Source: Corydoras sp. C115
Lineage: Eukaryota > Chordata > Actinopteri > Siluriformes > Callichthyidae
DNA: 64,000 nt
Assembly: GCA_019802505.1 (NCBI GenBank)
Contig: JAFMOC010000003.1
Location: forward strand, 7,788,501 to 7,852,500
Reading direction: 5' to 3'
Made by a program: the position numbers and the translations under genes. Positions 12,352 through 22,748 of this stretch are shown one piece after another (the stretch's first letter is position 1; each line of letters begins with the position of its first letter). The notes beneath the pieces are model-generated. The model saw only the letters and a list, made by a program, of their open reading frames with translations. It had not been told where the DNA came from and did not search any database.

Positions 12352-13233
12352 GTCCCTGATTTATCATACATGCCGAGCGATTTTTTGACTGCTATCCTGT
12401 CTGCTTTGTGTCTCGTGGTGCGTCTGGTCTCGGTGAGTGCGTGTCTGTTTATGTTTAGCTGTGTGTTAGCATCTGCGTTCTCACCTCCGTGTATAGATCA
12501 GGATTTGTCGTTGTATGAGTGAACGTCTGTGTTTATCTGTGATCGCTCCCTGGTGTCTGTCTAATCCTCTTTCTGTTTTCAGTGTTCATCCTGTCCTTAG
12601 TGTCCTGCGTCCCGGGAGCGATCTCTGTCCGTCCGCTCAGGTGGTTCGGCTTCGGCCGGGTGGGGCGGAGTTCGCACTCGCCCTAGCCTGCTCCGCTGGC
12701 GCGCCACCACCTGAGGGCGTCCGTGTCTCATCGTTCACTCTACTTACTAACGGTTCCCTTCTTTATACTAATACGCTCTGTTTTGGTGAACTAACGTTAT
12801 TTCCTTCCTCATATACTAATACCTTGATTGTCCTCCCATCCCTCGTTGGTCTCAATCTAGGTCCTGGCCTGCAGTCGTCCCGTGTAGTTCACCATACCTC
12901 TTTGTGCACTTTCTACACGCTTTCTTCTTTCAGGTTTTGTGATTACACTCTCGTTAACACACCTATTCTGTCTTTGTTAGGGTTTGTTATTTTGTCTGCT
13001 CTAGACGACCTCACTAGTCTTTCCTGTTTCTTCTCACGCATAGCCAGTGTAGGGTTCTCTTACTACAGCGTTAGTATTAGTGTGTGCCTTGTTTTGTTTG
13101 GTTGTTCTTTTGCTCGGTGTTGTGCTCTGCCCAGTCCTCTGTTCCAGGTTCCACACCTCGGCCTGGGTCCAGTTGGCAACATCTCCCTCGACCAACCCTC
13201 CTCCTGCACCACCCTACCTCTGCCTTGTTTTTC

Positions 13234-13239
13234 AATAAA
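13234..13239 (+). terminator. Polyadenylation signal in LTR
   Basis: AATAAA, followed by TG/T-rich sequence (CCTTTTGTTCTG); it would act in the 3' LTR at 16934-16939. Confidence 0.7.
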
Positions 13240-13296
13240 TACCTTTTGTTCTGCATCCACGTCTCCAGAACTATCTTTACAGACGTTTTGTGACAG

Positions 13297-13306
13297 AATA
13301 CTTCGC
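13297..13306 (+). promoter_or_regulatory. Primer-binding site for self-priming
   Basis: AATACTTCGC starts one base after the LTR end. It does not begin with TGG, as a tRNA-primed site would. It pairs over all ten bases with 12342-12351; the neighbours on both sides do not pair. Confidence 0.75.
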
Positions 13307-13312
13307 CACACC

Positions 13313-15940
13313 ATGGAGACGGCGGAACAACTTCTTCAGCTGCTGGCGCAACAAGTACAGGATCAAGGACAGGTCATCCAGATCCTGACGCGCCAAGTGC
13401 AGGAGCTGTCCACAGGAGCAGCTAAAGCACCTGTACCGCCATCAGGTGACACCGTGGGTAACCCCAGCAGCTCTACACTTAACCTGTCTCCTCAGGTCGC
13501 CCCGTCGTCTACAGGGGCCACCACGGGCACTGCTGGTGCGTCCTCCCCCACGGCTGGGGATGGCACGACGCTCATCCCCATCCCGGAACCGCCATGCTAT
13601 TTCGGGGACCCCGAATCTTGCGAGGAGTTTCTCCTGAAGTTCTCTCTCTTCCTCGCCAGCCGTCCACCCACCACTGACCGGAACGCCATCGCCCTGCTCA
13701 TATCCCGGCTCACCGGTGCGGCGTCCGCATGGGCTACGGCCATTTGGCGTAACAACGGGGTAGACGTCACCTCCCTCACGGCCTTCCTAGAGTCCTTCCG
13801 GGCCACCTTTAACCATCCTCGTCACGGTGCGGCGGCCGGAGACGAACTGCGTCTACTCCACCAGGGGAGAAGATCCGTCGCGGAGTACTCGCTGAACTTC
13901 CACACCCTGGCGGCCGCCAGCGGGTGGAACGAGGTGGCGCTGGTCTCCCAATTCAAAGCGGGGCTGTCTGTGTCTCTACAGAGGGAGTTGGTTTATCGTT
14001 CCCTCAACCTGAACTTATCTCAGGTCATCCAGTTGGCTATCCAACTAGATCAGCACGCCGCCGTGTCCGCCCCTTCCCTGGGAGCGGACATCCCCCTTCC
14101 TGCTCCAGATCCTGAGCTTCCAGTACCCATGGAGTTGGCGCAGACCGAGGTACCGGAGAGCAAGCGTCAGGAGCGGCTACGCCAGCACCCATGTCCGAAC
14201 GGGGGGGCAACGGGACATCGTGTGGGGAGATGCCCCAAGAAGGCACAGAAAACGGGGGACAAGCAGGCAGAGGTTGCAGGAGGAGTGAAGAGGACCGGGA
14301 CACGACCTCCGACGCCCAGCATCTGCAAGGTGAACCCGATTCAACCTGTTTATAAGGGCAAGTCTCGCATTCACACTCAGATATCTCACCTGTCGCGCAT
14401 CTTTACAGTGAGTGCCCTCATCGACTCGGGTTCAGAGGGGGACTTCATTGAGGAACGCCTGGTACGACGTCTCCAGGTCCCCTCCGTCCCTCTAGCAGCT
14501 CCCATCAGGATCTCGGGAGTCAATGGAACCACGGTGGGAACCGTCACGCACAGAACCCAACCCATCGCACTGGGCGTCGGTGCTCTCCACAAGGAGAAGA
14601 GGTCACTGTTCATCATGCAGAAGCCACTGTCACCAGTCATCCTGGGTCAGCCATGGCTGCGGGACCACAACCCCAAGATCTCCTGGGAGGCCTTCATCAA
14701 GAAGCTGGGCGCATCCATAAGCCTCACATCGGGTTACCACCCAGAAAGCAACGGGCAGTGCGAGCGGGCGAACCAGGAGTTGGCGAAATTCCTCAGAACT
14801 TACTGTCAGAGCCACCAGAACGACTGGGCAACCTTCCTCCCTTGGGCAGAGATCGCCCAAAATTCGCTTAGAAGCTCCAGCACGGGAATCACTCCATTTC
14901 AATGTTCCCTGGGGTTTCAACCCCCGTTCGCTCCTTGGGACCCCACTCCATCCAATGCTCCGGCCGTCGATGACTGGTTCCGCAGGAGCGAAGAGGTCTG
15001 GGAAACGGTCCACCAGAGGATCACGGAAAGCAACGCTAGGACCAAACGGTTTGCAGACCGCAGGAGGAGTGAGGGTCCTCCCTACCAAGTCGGAGACCAG
15101 GTCTGGCTCTCCACGAAAGACCTTCGGGTGCCCGGTAGCAGGAAGCTGGGCGCCAGATACATCGGACCGTACCCCATCATTAAAAGAGTCAATGACGTGA
15201 CTGTGACGCTCCGACTACCGCCCAGACTGAGAATCTCCCCGTCATTCCACATCTCCCTCCTTAAACCGTTCAATCCTGGCCCCCTCGACGATGAACCACA
15301 TCAGCGTATAGCCCAAGAACTTCCTCAGGACCGCCCGACTTACATTATCAACGAGATCCTCGACTCACGACGGACTGACTCAGGACTGGAGTACCTGGTT
15401 GACTGGGAGGGGTACAGTCCCGAAGAACGTTGCTGGACTAGACGGACGGACATACTGGACAGGACGCTACTTGACCAGTATCACCTGACTCACCCTGACC
15501 GTCCTGCTCCTCATCCCAGAGGGAGACCCCCTCGCACACCGGCTCGCAGAGGCAGGCTCCCGGGCTCCCTACCCAGCAGACCTAGGGGTCGCCCACGCCA
15601 GAGTCCCCTACCTGCCTCTGCTCCCCCTAGTGCCAGCCAACCTCTCTCGACTGGCAATCAGGACACGGGTCTCCCGATCCCTCAGCCCCGTAGGCCCAGG
15701 GGTCGTCCCTGCTCCAGACCACGTCCTGATTCTGACCCATCATCTGTTCCCTCTTCTGTCCCGGGCAGAGCCACCCGCAGCACCCGTTCCCGTCCCGACC
15801 CTCCCCGAGTTAGTTCCGGTAGGTCGTCTCCAGTTGCCCCCGGTGGTGCCCCCTTGACGACCTCTTCGGGGGGGGGGCTATGTAAGAAATCCGGGTTCTG
15901 CGTCTGCCTCTCCTGCACGCTCTGTCACTCGCGCTCTTAG
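13313..15940 (+). CDS. Gag-protease-integrase(C-term) fusion polyprotein of the LTR element
   Basis: One frame of 875 codons from the ATG at 13313. Order: a coiled Gln-rich N-terminus; a retrotransposon Gag domain (about residues 95-240, with a 'PESCEEFLLKFSLFLASRP' block); a nucleocapsid knuckle near 14192-14233 whose second Cys is Gly; an aspartic protease (DSG at 14423-14431, LGQPWL near 14644); then, after a junction at about 14681-14700, the end of the integrase core with the catalytic Glu (14762-14764), a GPY/F module (about 15147-15225), a chromodomain (about 15336-15505, YLVDWEGYSPEERCW) and a Pro/Arg-rich tail. Missing are reverse transcriptase, RNase H, the integrase HHCC finger and its first two Asp. 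The frame stays open across the deletion and its stop lies 60 bases inside the 3' LTR. The open frame also extends back to an ATG at 12515 in the LTR; I chose 13313 because Gag similarity begins there. Confidence 0.9.
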   Translation: METAEQLLQLLAQQVQDQGQVIQILTRQVQELSTGAAKAPVPPSGDTVGNPSSSTLNLSPQVAPSSTGATTGTAGASSPTAGDGTTLIPIPEPPCYFGDPESCEEFLLKFSLFLASRPPTTDRNAIALLISRLTGAASAWATAIWRNNGVDVTSLTAFLESFRATFNHPRHGAAAGDELRLLHQGRRSVAEYSLNFHTLAAASGWNEVALVSQFKAGLSVSLQRELVYRSLNLNLSQVIQLAIQLDQHAAVSAPSLGADIPLPAPDPELPVPMELAQTEVPESKRQERLRQHPCPNGGATGHRVGRCPKKAQKTGDKQAEVAGGVKRTGTRPPTPSICKVNPIQPVYKGKSRIHTQISHLSRIFTVSALIDSGSEGDFIEERLVRRLQVPSVPLAAPIRISGVNGTTVGTVTHRTQPIALGVGALHKEKRSLFIMQKPLSPVILGQPWLRDHNPKISWEAFIKKLGASISLTSGYHPESNGQCERANQELAKFLRTYCQSHQNDWATFLPWAEIAQNSLRSSSTGITPFQCSLGFQPPFAPWDPTPSNAPAVDDWFRRSEEVWETVHQRITESNARTKRFADRRRSEGPPYQVGDQVWLSTKDLRVPGSRKLGARYIGPYPIIKRVNDVTVTLRLPPRLRISPSFHISLLKPFNPGPLDDEPHQRIAQELPQDRPTYIINEILDSRRTDSGLEYLVDWEGYSPEERCWTRRTDILDRTLLDQYHLTHPDRPAPHPRGRPPRTPARRGRLPGSLPSRPRGRPRQSPLPASAPPSASQPLSTGNQDTGLPIPQPRRPRGRPCSRPRPDSDPSSVPSSVPGRATRSTRSRPDPPRVSSGRSSPVAPGGAPLTTSSGGGLCKKSGFCVCLSCTLCHSRS
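15868..15877 (+). promoter_or_regulatory. Polypurine tract (G10)
   Basis: Ten G in a row followed by CTA and the 3' LTR. It is in the position expected for the plus-strand primer and is also read as Gly codons in the polyprotein. Confidence 0.6.
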
Positions 15941-16995
15941 CCCCGCCTTCTAGTTCCGCTTTCGCTCCGGCACCAGGTGAGGCTAATTTGTTTGATGGGT
16001 CGTTTCTCTTATTTAAGCTCTGTCTTCGCACGGGACGAATCGCGAAGTATTGTCCCTGATTTATCATACATGCCGAGCGATTTTTTGACTGCTATCCTGT
16101 CTGCTTTGTGTCTCGTGGTGCGTCTGGTCTCGGTGAGTGCGTGTCTGTTTATGTTTAGCTGTGTGTTAGCATCTGCGTTCTCACCTCCGTGTATAGATCA
16201 GGATTTGTCGTTGTATGAGTGAACGTCTGTGTTTATCTGTGATCGCTCCCTGGTGTCTGTCTAATCCTCTTTCTGTTTTCAGTGTTCATCCTGTCCTTAG
16301 TGTCCTGCGTCCCGGGAGCGATCTCTGTCCGTCCGCTCAGGTGGTTCGGCTTCGGCCGGGTGGGGCGGAGTTCGCACTCGCCCTAGCCTGCTCCGCTGGC
16401 GCGCCACCACCTGAGGGCGTCCGTGTCTCATCGTTCACTCTACTTACTAACGGTTCCCTTCTTTATACTAATACGCTCTGTTTTGGTGAACTAACGTTAT
16501 TTCCTTCCTCGTATACTAATACCTTGATTGTCCTCCCATCCCTCGTTGGTCTCAATCTAGGTCCTGGCCTGCAGTCGTCCCGTGTAGTTCACCATACCTC
16601 TTTGTGCACTTTCTACACGCTTTCTTCTTTCAGGTTTTGTGATTACACTCTCGTTAACACACCTATTCTGTCTTTGTTAGGGTTTGTTATTTTGTCTGCT
16701 CTAGACGACCTCACTAGTCTTTCCTGTTTCTTCTCACGCATAGCCAGTGTAGGGTTCCCTTACTACAGCGTTAGTATTAGTGTGTGCCTTGTTTTGTTTG
16801 GTTGTTCTTTTGCTCGGTGTTGTGCTCTGCCCAGTCCTCTGTTCCAGGTTCCACACCTCGGCCTGGGTCCAGTTGGCAACATCTCCCTCGACCAACCCTC
16901 CTCCTGCACCACCCTACCTCTGCCTTGTTTTTCAATAAATACCTTTTGTTCTGCATCCACGTCTCCAGAACTATCTTTACAGACGTTTTGTGACA
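15881..16995 (+). repeat. 3' LTR
   Basis: Same length as the 5' LTR, offset exactly 3700 bases. The two differences from the 5' LTR are at 16511 and 16758. The first 60 bases include the end of the polyprotein. Confidence 0.95.
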
Positions 16996-17000
16996 GTAAT
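16996..17000. repeat. Target-site duplication, right copy
   Basis: GTAAT, matching 12176-12180. Confidence 0.85.
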
Positions 17001-17320
17001 AATATGATACAAATTTTATTAAGGAATTATAAAGTGCTATACCTTGATTTACAAACCACACAGCACAGAATAATCATTATAAAACAGAAGAAAAATAATA
17101 AATACAGAGCTTACCAGAAGCACCTACTATGATAGTTATCGACCATGCTGGCACACTAGAGGAACAATACTTTCCAGCTGCTCACCCCGAGTGCAGTCAG
17201 ACAATTAAAATTAGAATTCAGAATTACTTTCCTATCAATAATGACAGGCACTTTTGTCCCATCTGCAGCACCACATGTCCAAACCATAACAATATCATCC
17301 ACATGTGGCCAAATAAGTTT

Positions 17321-17666
17321 CCATCCATCCATTATCTCCCGCTTTATCCTCTATTAGGGCCGCGGTGGGGTTCCCCATGCCCATCCAGGGGAGAACGTCT
17401 TGGGCGCTGGGCAGATAGACCCAGGACAGGGCGCCAATCCATCGCTGGGCACACATTCACTCACACAGACACACTCTATATGGGGCAATTTGGAGAATTC
17501 AATTGACATGATCTATGTTTTTGGACTGTGGGAGGAAACCGGAGAACCCGGAGGAAACCCACGCAGACACGGGGAGAACATGGAAACTCCACCCAGATGG
17601 GGATTCGAACCGGGAATCCCTAGCGCTGAAAGGCGAACGTGCTAACCACTAAGCCACTGTGCCGCC
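17321..17666 (-). repeat. SINE A, full length with target duplication
   Basis: It is flanked by GCCAAATAAGTTT at 17308-17320 and 17667-17679 (13 bp). The head GGCGGC...GTGGCTTAGTGG is intact on the minus strand. Few changes, so a recent copy. Confidence 0.95.
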
Positions 17667-17679
17667 GCCAAATAAGTTT

Positions 17680-19093
17680 GATTTGCTTTTTTTATGTTGG
17701 AAGGCAATCATTTTCGTTTTCAAAATATAACACTTCTATTTAAAACCAAAATGTTCTATTTAGTCTTCTTTTGCATTTTGCATAGCACCATGACCAGGTT
17801 TGATTTTGTGTGCTTCTGGTTATAGATTCCTTTTCAGTAGTCAGTGTAAGAAAGGCTTTTAGTTGCTTAGATGTTAGCTGGATTTTATTAATGACCTGAT
17901 CTTACAATGATGTTTGTTTCTGACCACTTCTGAGGAAGGTAACACTGGTTTAAAAATGTCCTCTATATGTACTGAGCATGAGTGCTATAGAGTGATTTTG
18001 TTGATTAATAGGTTAGTGATCATTAATAACTTCATTCCTGCCATGATGAGGTCTGGAATTTGTAAAATGTGCTTCAAATGTTTTTTTTTTATTTTTATCT
18101 TTCTTATATTTTTTCGAATATTAATTATAACTATAATAAATGAATTACAATAATACATATTAAGTATAATCACATACTAACTTTTTTAACAGACTGGTTA
18201 TTTTTGTTTGGTGTGGTTATTAAGCATTTGATTCAGTTTATTCCTGAATGAATTTGAACTAAAAGACACAGTGACCTCTAGTGGATCTTTTTTGGTCTAG
18301 CATAGCTTTACTGGTTAGTACAAACGGTACAAACAGATTTAGTTAATCAGATTTCTGCAATAAGATGTAGTGACACAAAAATCATTACTTTAAATTTAAT
18401 TTTGGTCAATTGATTTGTTGGTAGTCAACATAAATCATTCAAATCAGCCAGTGAAAGTGGTCTAGCTATAAACTGTGGGATGACCACCAGTAATTCAGTA
18501 AGAGACTGTCCTTCTTTCTAAATCTTCTTTTAAATTTTTTAATTTTTTATCTGATTTTATCTGATCTGATTGGATGACAATCACTGCACACTGTAGGATA
18601 GACTTCTCTCGGTCATGGTAGCTCAGTGGTAATCATGAAGTTGGGATACTTGTAAGTCACTGTGGATAGAAGCGTGTGCTAAATAACCAAATGTAAATGT
18701 ATTGTAATAGACCAGTCATGAGCTAGAATTTTTTTATGTACTTTGTTGGTTCACAATTAAAATCATGAGCATTAAAAGCACATCAGTGTGTATATTATCC
18801 AAGACTCAAGATTAACTTCCAATGAAATGTTGAAGATAAGTGGCAATACAGACCCGAGCTTAACCTGGTGCATCATATTGACAGCTTGGTATTTATAGAG
18901 GAACATGTTAGACATGGCATTACTTTAGTTCATGATACTTTACGTAATGCGATTATTTAAAAAAGCCAAGTTATATTGCTGTTTTAAATGAGCATTATGC
19001 AGTACAATTATACTTTACCATAATGCAGTACCATTATTCCGTACCATTATAGCATTTCTGACTGTTTTAATATATCATATATGCACATCATGA
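17680..19093. other. No gene recognised
   Basis: AT-rich sequence containing only the short SINE B copy below. Frames at 17914-18173 are low complexity. Confidence 0.4.
18613..18712 (+). repeat. SINE B with internal deletion
   Basis: The A box GGTAGCTCAGTGG runs after a short link into the tail CTTGTAAGTCACTGTGGATA and AAATGTAAATGTATTG. The B box and middle are missing. Confidence 0.7.
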
Positions 19094-19464
19094 ATATCAT
19101 GGAAAAGTTGATTCATTTCCATAATTCCATTCAAAAAGTTAGACTTTCAGACATTATAAATTCAGGTCTCACAATTTAAACAATTTCAAGTATTTATTTG
19201 TTTATTTCTTTACATAATTTCGGCTTCTAGCTCATAAAACCCGCAAAAACAGGAATTTAAAAAATTTGAATAATGTGGAGATATTCAAATTTTTAAGAAT
19301 TCCTGTTTTCGTGGGTTATATGAGCTGGAAGCCCAAATTATGTAAAAAAAAAAAAACAAATATAAACAAATAAATAAATAATTTGTGGGCCCTGAATCTA
19401 TAATCTATGAAAGTTTAACTTTTTTGAATAGAATTATGGAAATTAATAAACTTTTCCATGACAT
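19094..19464. repeat. Long foldback: inverted repeat of about 180 bp per arm
   Basis: The left arm 19094-19272 and the right arm 19281-19464 are imperfect reverse complements (for example GGCTTCTAGCTCATAAAACC against GGTTATATGAGCTGGAAGCC), with a loop of about 8 bases. A third arm-like copy at 19985-20110 lies in right-arm orientation, so this is a repeat family joined head to head, perhaps a foldback or MITE-like DNA element. Confidence 0.75.
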
Positions 19465-19491
19465 TCTGATATTTTTTGGAAAGGGTCTGTG

Positions 19492-19502
<11 letters not shown>

Positions 19503-19571
<69 letters not shown>
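19503..19571. repeat. (AT)n microsatellite
   Basis: About 34 AT units, preceded by a short CA run, just right of the foldback. Confidence 0.97.
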
Positions 19572-19577
<6 letters not shown>

Positions 19578-19984
19578 CTGCTTGTGTGTTAGTATTAAAA
19601 ACTTTTTCTATTGTAAATCGGGCAACTGTCCCGCATTTGTACCCCAGTATTTTGTCTCTGTGCTTTTTTAAGTGCATACATAAATTGTACAAGTTATGTA
19701 ATCTATAAAAAGGATTTCAGTGGGATAGTTCTCACTTTCTTTATACTGCTTGCCTGCTATATTGGTATAACTGTATTAAAATATATTTTTGTATCATAAT
19801 TAAAATCACCATAACAACATTATAACTGGAACACAGTCATAACAGCCATGGATGGAAAAAGATAGGTGTTAGTCATAGTTTGCCACTTAGGTTATGTATA
19901 GGTAAAATGTTTTTAATATATTGGATTTTATTAAATTTATATTAAATTATATTATTATACAGAATATTTCTTTTAATTTTTATT

Positions 19985-20110
19985 CATTCTGTTTTTATGG
20001 GTTTTAAGAGCTAGCAGCCAGAATTATGTAAAAATAATCAAATAAATACTTCAAATTGTTTAAATTGTGGGCCCGGAATCTAAAACCTATGAAAGTTGAA
20101 CTTTTTTTGG
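19985..20110 (+). repeat. Single arm of the foldback family
   Basis: It contains GAGCTAGCAGCCAGAATTATG, AATTGTGGGCCCGGAATCTA and CTATGAAAGTTGAAC, matching the right arm at about 19320-19425 in the same orientation. Confidence 0.6.
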
Positions 20111-22189
20111 GGTCTGTAGCTAATGTTTTTCAAGGAACACTTTTTTAGCAGCAAAAAGCAGCTTTTTCTTTTCCATATTGCTTGAAATCTGTGGTCTGTT
20201 TAATACTGTGGAACATCCTTTTTAAGTAGTTTTTCTTTAATTGGGCTCACCTGGTAAACTAATTATCACAGGTGTCTGAGATTGATTTCAGTGATCCAAA
20301 ATGATTCAGCCCTAAGACACATTACCACCCATGAGTTTAATTGAGACACAAAAAATTAGTTTAATCATTTGGAATGCAGTGTATAGATGGAAGTGCTCCT
20401 CCGGACTGATGCAATGCACACCACGGCTTTTTTAAAGAATATTGTCTTGCAAAATGTATAAATAAAGCTGCAGAAATGTTATTCTGATTTTTGGCTATCA
20501 CAAAAAAGAAAATGACGTGGTATAGAGATTTAGCCATGGTCTTTTATATAACAGTATGAGAGAACACTTAATTTAATAAAAAATATACAACATGATGAAC
20601 TTAAGTACGCATATTGTGCTGATATGTAATGTATATGTAAGTGTAGTATGTCACAGAGACTAAATCGATCTTAATTTGTCTTTTTATATACTTATAAACA
20701 ACTCATTAATGACTTGAATATACAAGCTAATTTGTGGAACACGACAGGCTTTGCATATCTCCCAGCTTGCCTTTGTTTTGCTGAGTAGCATTTTAAAGTA
20801 ATAAAAAAGGAACATCCGGAACCCCCCTCCCCTCCCCCCAAGTTGTGGGGGAGTTCATCACTCATTCTGGGTTGTCCCTGCCGAATGGTGGTCTGTAATT
20901 ACTTCGGTGCCACAGGGAAAAACTTTTAGCACTGAGCTGAGAGAGAGAGAGAGAGAGCTGTGATTTCTACCGGAGTAATTAGAAGGATATTGTATAAGAG
21001 AAGCTGGAGATTTCCCCAAGTGAGTAAAGTGGATGAACACAGAAAGAAATACACTCAGGGAAAGAAACCACCGATGGCAAAGCCATTAGATGCTCAGCTG
21101 CACTTTATACTTCACATCATCTAACTGAGGGCTTAGTGTGTAAGTATGCAATGTGCAGAGCAATAAAAGAAATCAAAAATGTTATTTTTATCAAAAAAAT
21201 TGCAGGTCAGTGTTAGAAAACTTAAAAATTATTTAACGATGGAGTGCATATCCAAATTCACTATTGGGGATATATGGAGGGATGGCAAAAATGTAACTTG
21301 AAAGGAAGAGTATGTAAACAAGCTGGCATCCTGTAAGAAAAAATGAAATTTAACTGAACACCTGATCAATTCAAAACGTACAAGCAACTTTTAGGTCTAT
21401 AAAAACAAGATATATTAGAAAATTTAAGCTTAGAATAATAACAAAAAATATCTTTAGTCCAGATTTAAACCACTGAACAGTAGATTCATGTAGTTTACCC
21501 TCAGTACAGACAGAAGATGATACTTTCAAACTGAGACCACCAGCTTTACTTGGAGTCATAAAAACTGGCCCATGCCACACTGGACCTTTCATGTTGATCA
21601 GGTTTCATGAACGTCTAGCTGATTAGTGTTCTAGCTCACAATTTTTTTTAATTCTCATCAAGACCGTGGCCAGACTCAATACCTTGTGGACTGGAAATGA
21701 GCTGAGGAGTGTTCTAAAGTTTTGTTCCATGTAACATTCTTGACTGTAAACTTTAATGTTTAATTTTTAATGTTCATGTGGATTTTCATTTGACAGTTTG
21801 ACAGCTCAAAGTTAGACATCCTCAGGATGAACAAGGAGTCAAAGAGAAAGTAAGATAAAGAGCAAAAACAAACTCTGATTTGATAAGTTTCTCTCGATAC
21901 CTTGCTGTACACTGATGCTTTTCAGATGGTAAACTTCTATATAGACAAATCAAATACTGGTAATGTGATTGAATTTGCCTATTATATAATATAATTGATA
22001 CATTGTATAGTCAAAATTGTAACATAATGAATCCCTGTGATGCTTTGTAATTTTGTTATACATTTTTGCATAGTCCATGACTTTCCTAGGTGTAAAACCA
22101 CAGGGTATAAAACATAATTCACAATGTCCAGATATTAATGTAAACCCCAATAGGGATAATGTTCAACATTCTAAAACTTAAATATGTTA
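20111..22189. other. No gene recognised
   Basis: Mostly AT-rich. The stretch 20190-20350 (GGGCTCACCTGGTAAACTAA, ACCCATGAGTTTAATTGA) looks like part of an interspersed repeat linked to the foldback family. A minus frame at 21371-21592 has no clear splice sites. Confidence 0.35.
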
Positions 22190-22400
22190 CTGTGATGGCC
22201 TCACGGTACTGCCTGGGGGGAGAAGAGGTAGAGCTGATGCGTTGATCAGGGAGATTAATTAGCACACCTGATGCTGCTCTGCCTGATGACGTGTGCAGGC
22301 TTATATGCTGTAACATCACATACCATGGGGAGAGAGATGTCCTCCTGCCTCCATGCACATGGTCCTGTGCCCTCTCCCCACCCCAGTACCATTACAGTTA
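22190..22400 (+). repeat. Solo LTR fragment of the 3205-3700 family
   Basis: It shares GATCAGGGAGATTAATTAGC, ACACCTGATG, a TATA-like CTTATATGCTG, ACATCACATACCATGGGGAG and a final TACCATTACAG. It is diverged and has no internal region. Confidence 0.55.
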
Positions 22401-22625
22401 CAATTGTTAGTACATCTGCACTTAGCAATAAACAATTTATTTAACACTTTTTTTGCTCACTTTGTTACTATGAAGTCTGCAATTGACATAAAGCTACAAA
22501 AGAAAATCCTATAGCTACACACCACAGAAGAAACCAACCTGTAAATACCATAAAAACTGCACACCATTATCATTGAACCTGAAGATTTTTCACCAAAGTT
22601 TGTTTACCATCATTATATAATACTC

Positions 22626-22748
22626 TTAACCTTAGTTGCTCCAGGGGCATTCTATAGTAGCTGACCATGTGCTCTGACCCAAACCATCAATCGGGGATAA
22701 TTATAAGTTGCTTTGGATAAAAGCTACTGCAGAATGACCATGATTTAA
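22626..22748 (+). repeat. SINE B, 5'-truncated
   Basis: It retains the middle (TAACCTTAGTTGCTCCAGGG) and the tail (TAAGTTGCTTTGGATAAAAG, then GCAGAATGACCATGA). Confidence 0.7.

Larger units (their letters stand above)
12181..13295 (+). repeat. 5' LTR
   Basis: 1115 bp, TG...CA ends. U3 is short (about 160 bp), with a TATA-like TATTTAA at 12310-12316. The predicted transcript start is near 12342, and AATAAA is at 13234-13239, giving a long R of roughly 900 bp and a short U5. The R region carries no stop in one frame from 12515 into gag. Confidence 0.95.
12181..16995 (+). mobile_element. Ty3/gypsy chromovirus-type LTR retrotransposon, internally deleted, young
   Basis: A complete insertion of 4815 bp. 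Two LTRs of 1115 bp (12181-13295, 15881-16995) begin TGTAAG and end GTGACA, and are flanked by the same five bases GTAAT (12176-12180, 16996-17000). I find two differences between the LTRs (12811 A versus 16511 G; 13058 T versus 16758 C), about 99.8 per cent identity, so the insertion is recent. Internal sequence is only about 2.6 kb: gag, protease, then the C-terminal part of integrase with a chromodomain. Reverse transcriptase, RNase H and the front of integrase are gone. The chromodomain and the predicted self-priming site fit the Tf1/sushi group known from fungi and fish. It cannot move alone and would need proteins from a relative. It lies between the exon at 30712 and the candidate exon at 10123. 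Confidence 0.95.

Noticed and set aside
14630..15088. 152-codon minus-strand frame within the LTR element
   Set aside because: It is a shadow of the GC-rich integrase coding frame on the plus strand.
16215..17132. 305-codon frame starting in the 3' LTR
   Set aside because: It repeats the LTR frame at 12515 and then runs into flanking DNA. No Gag or other domain.
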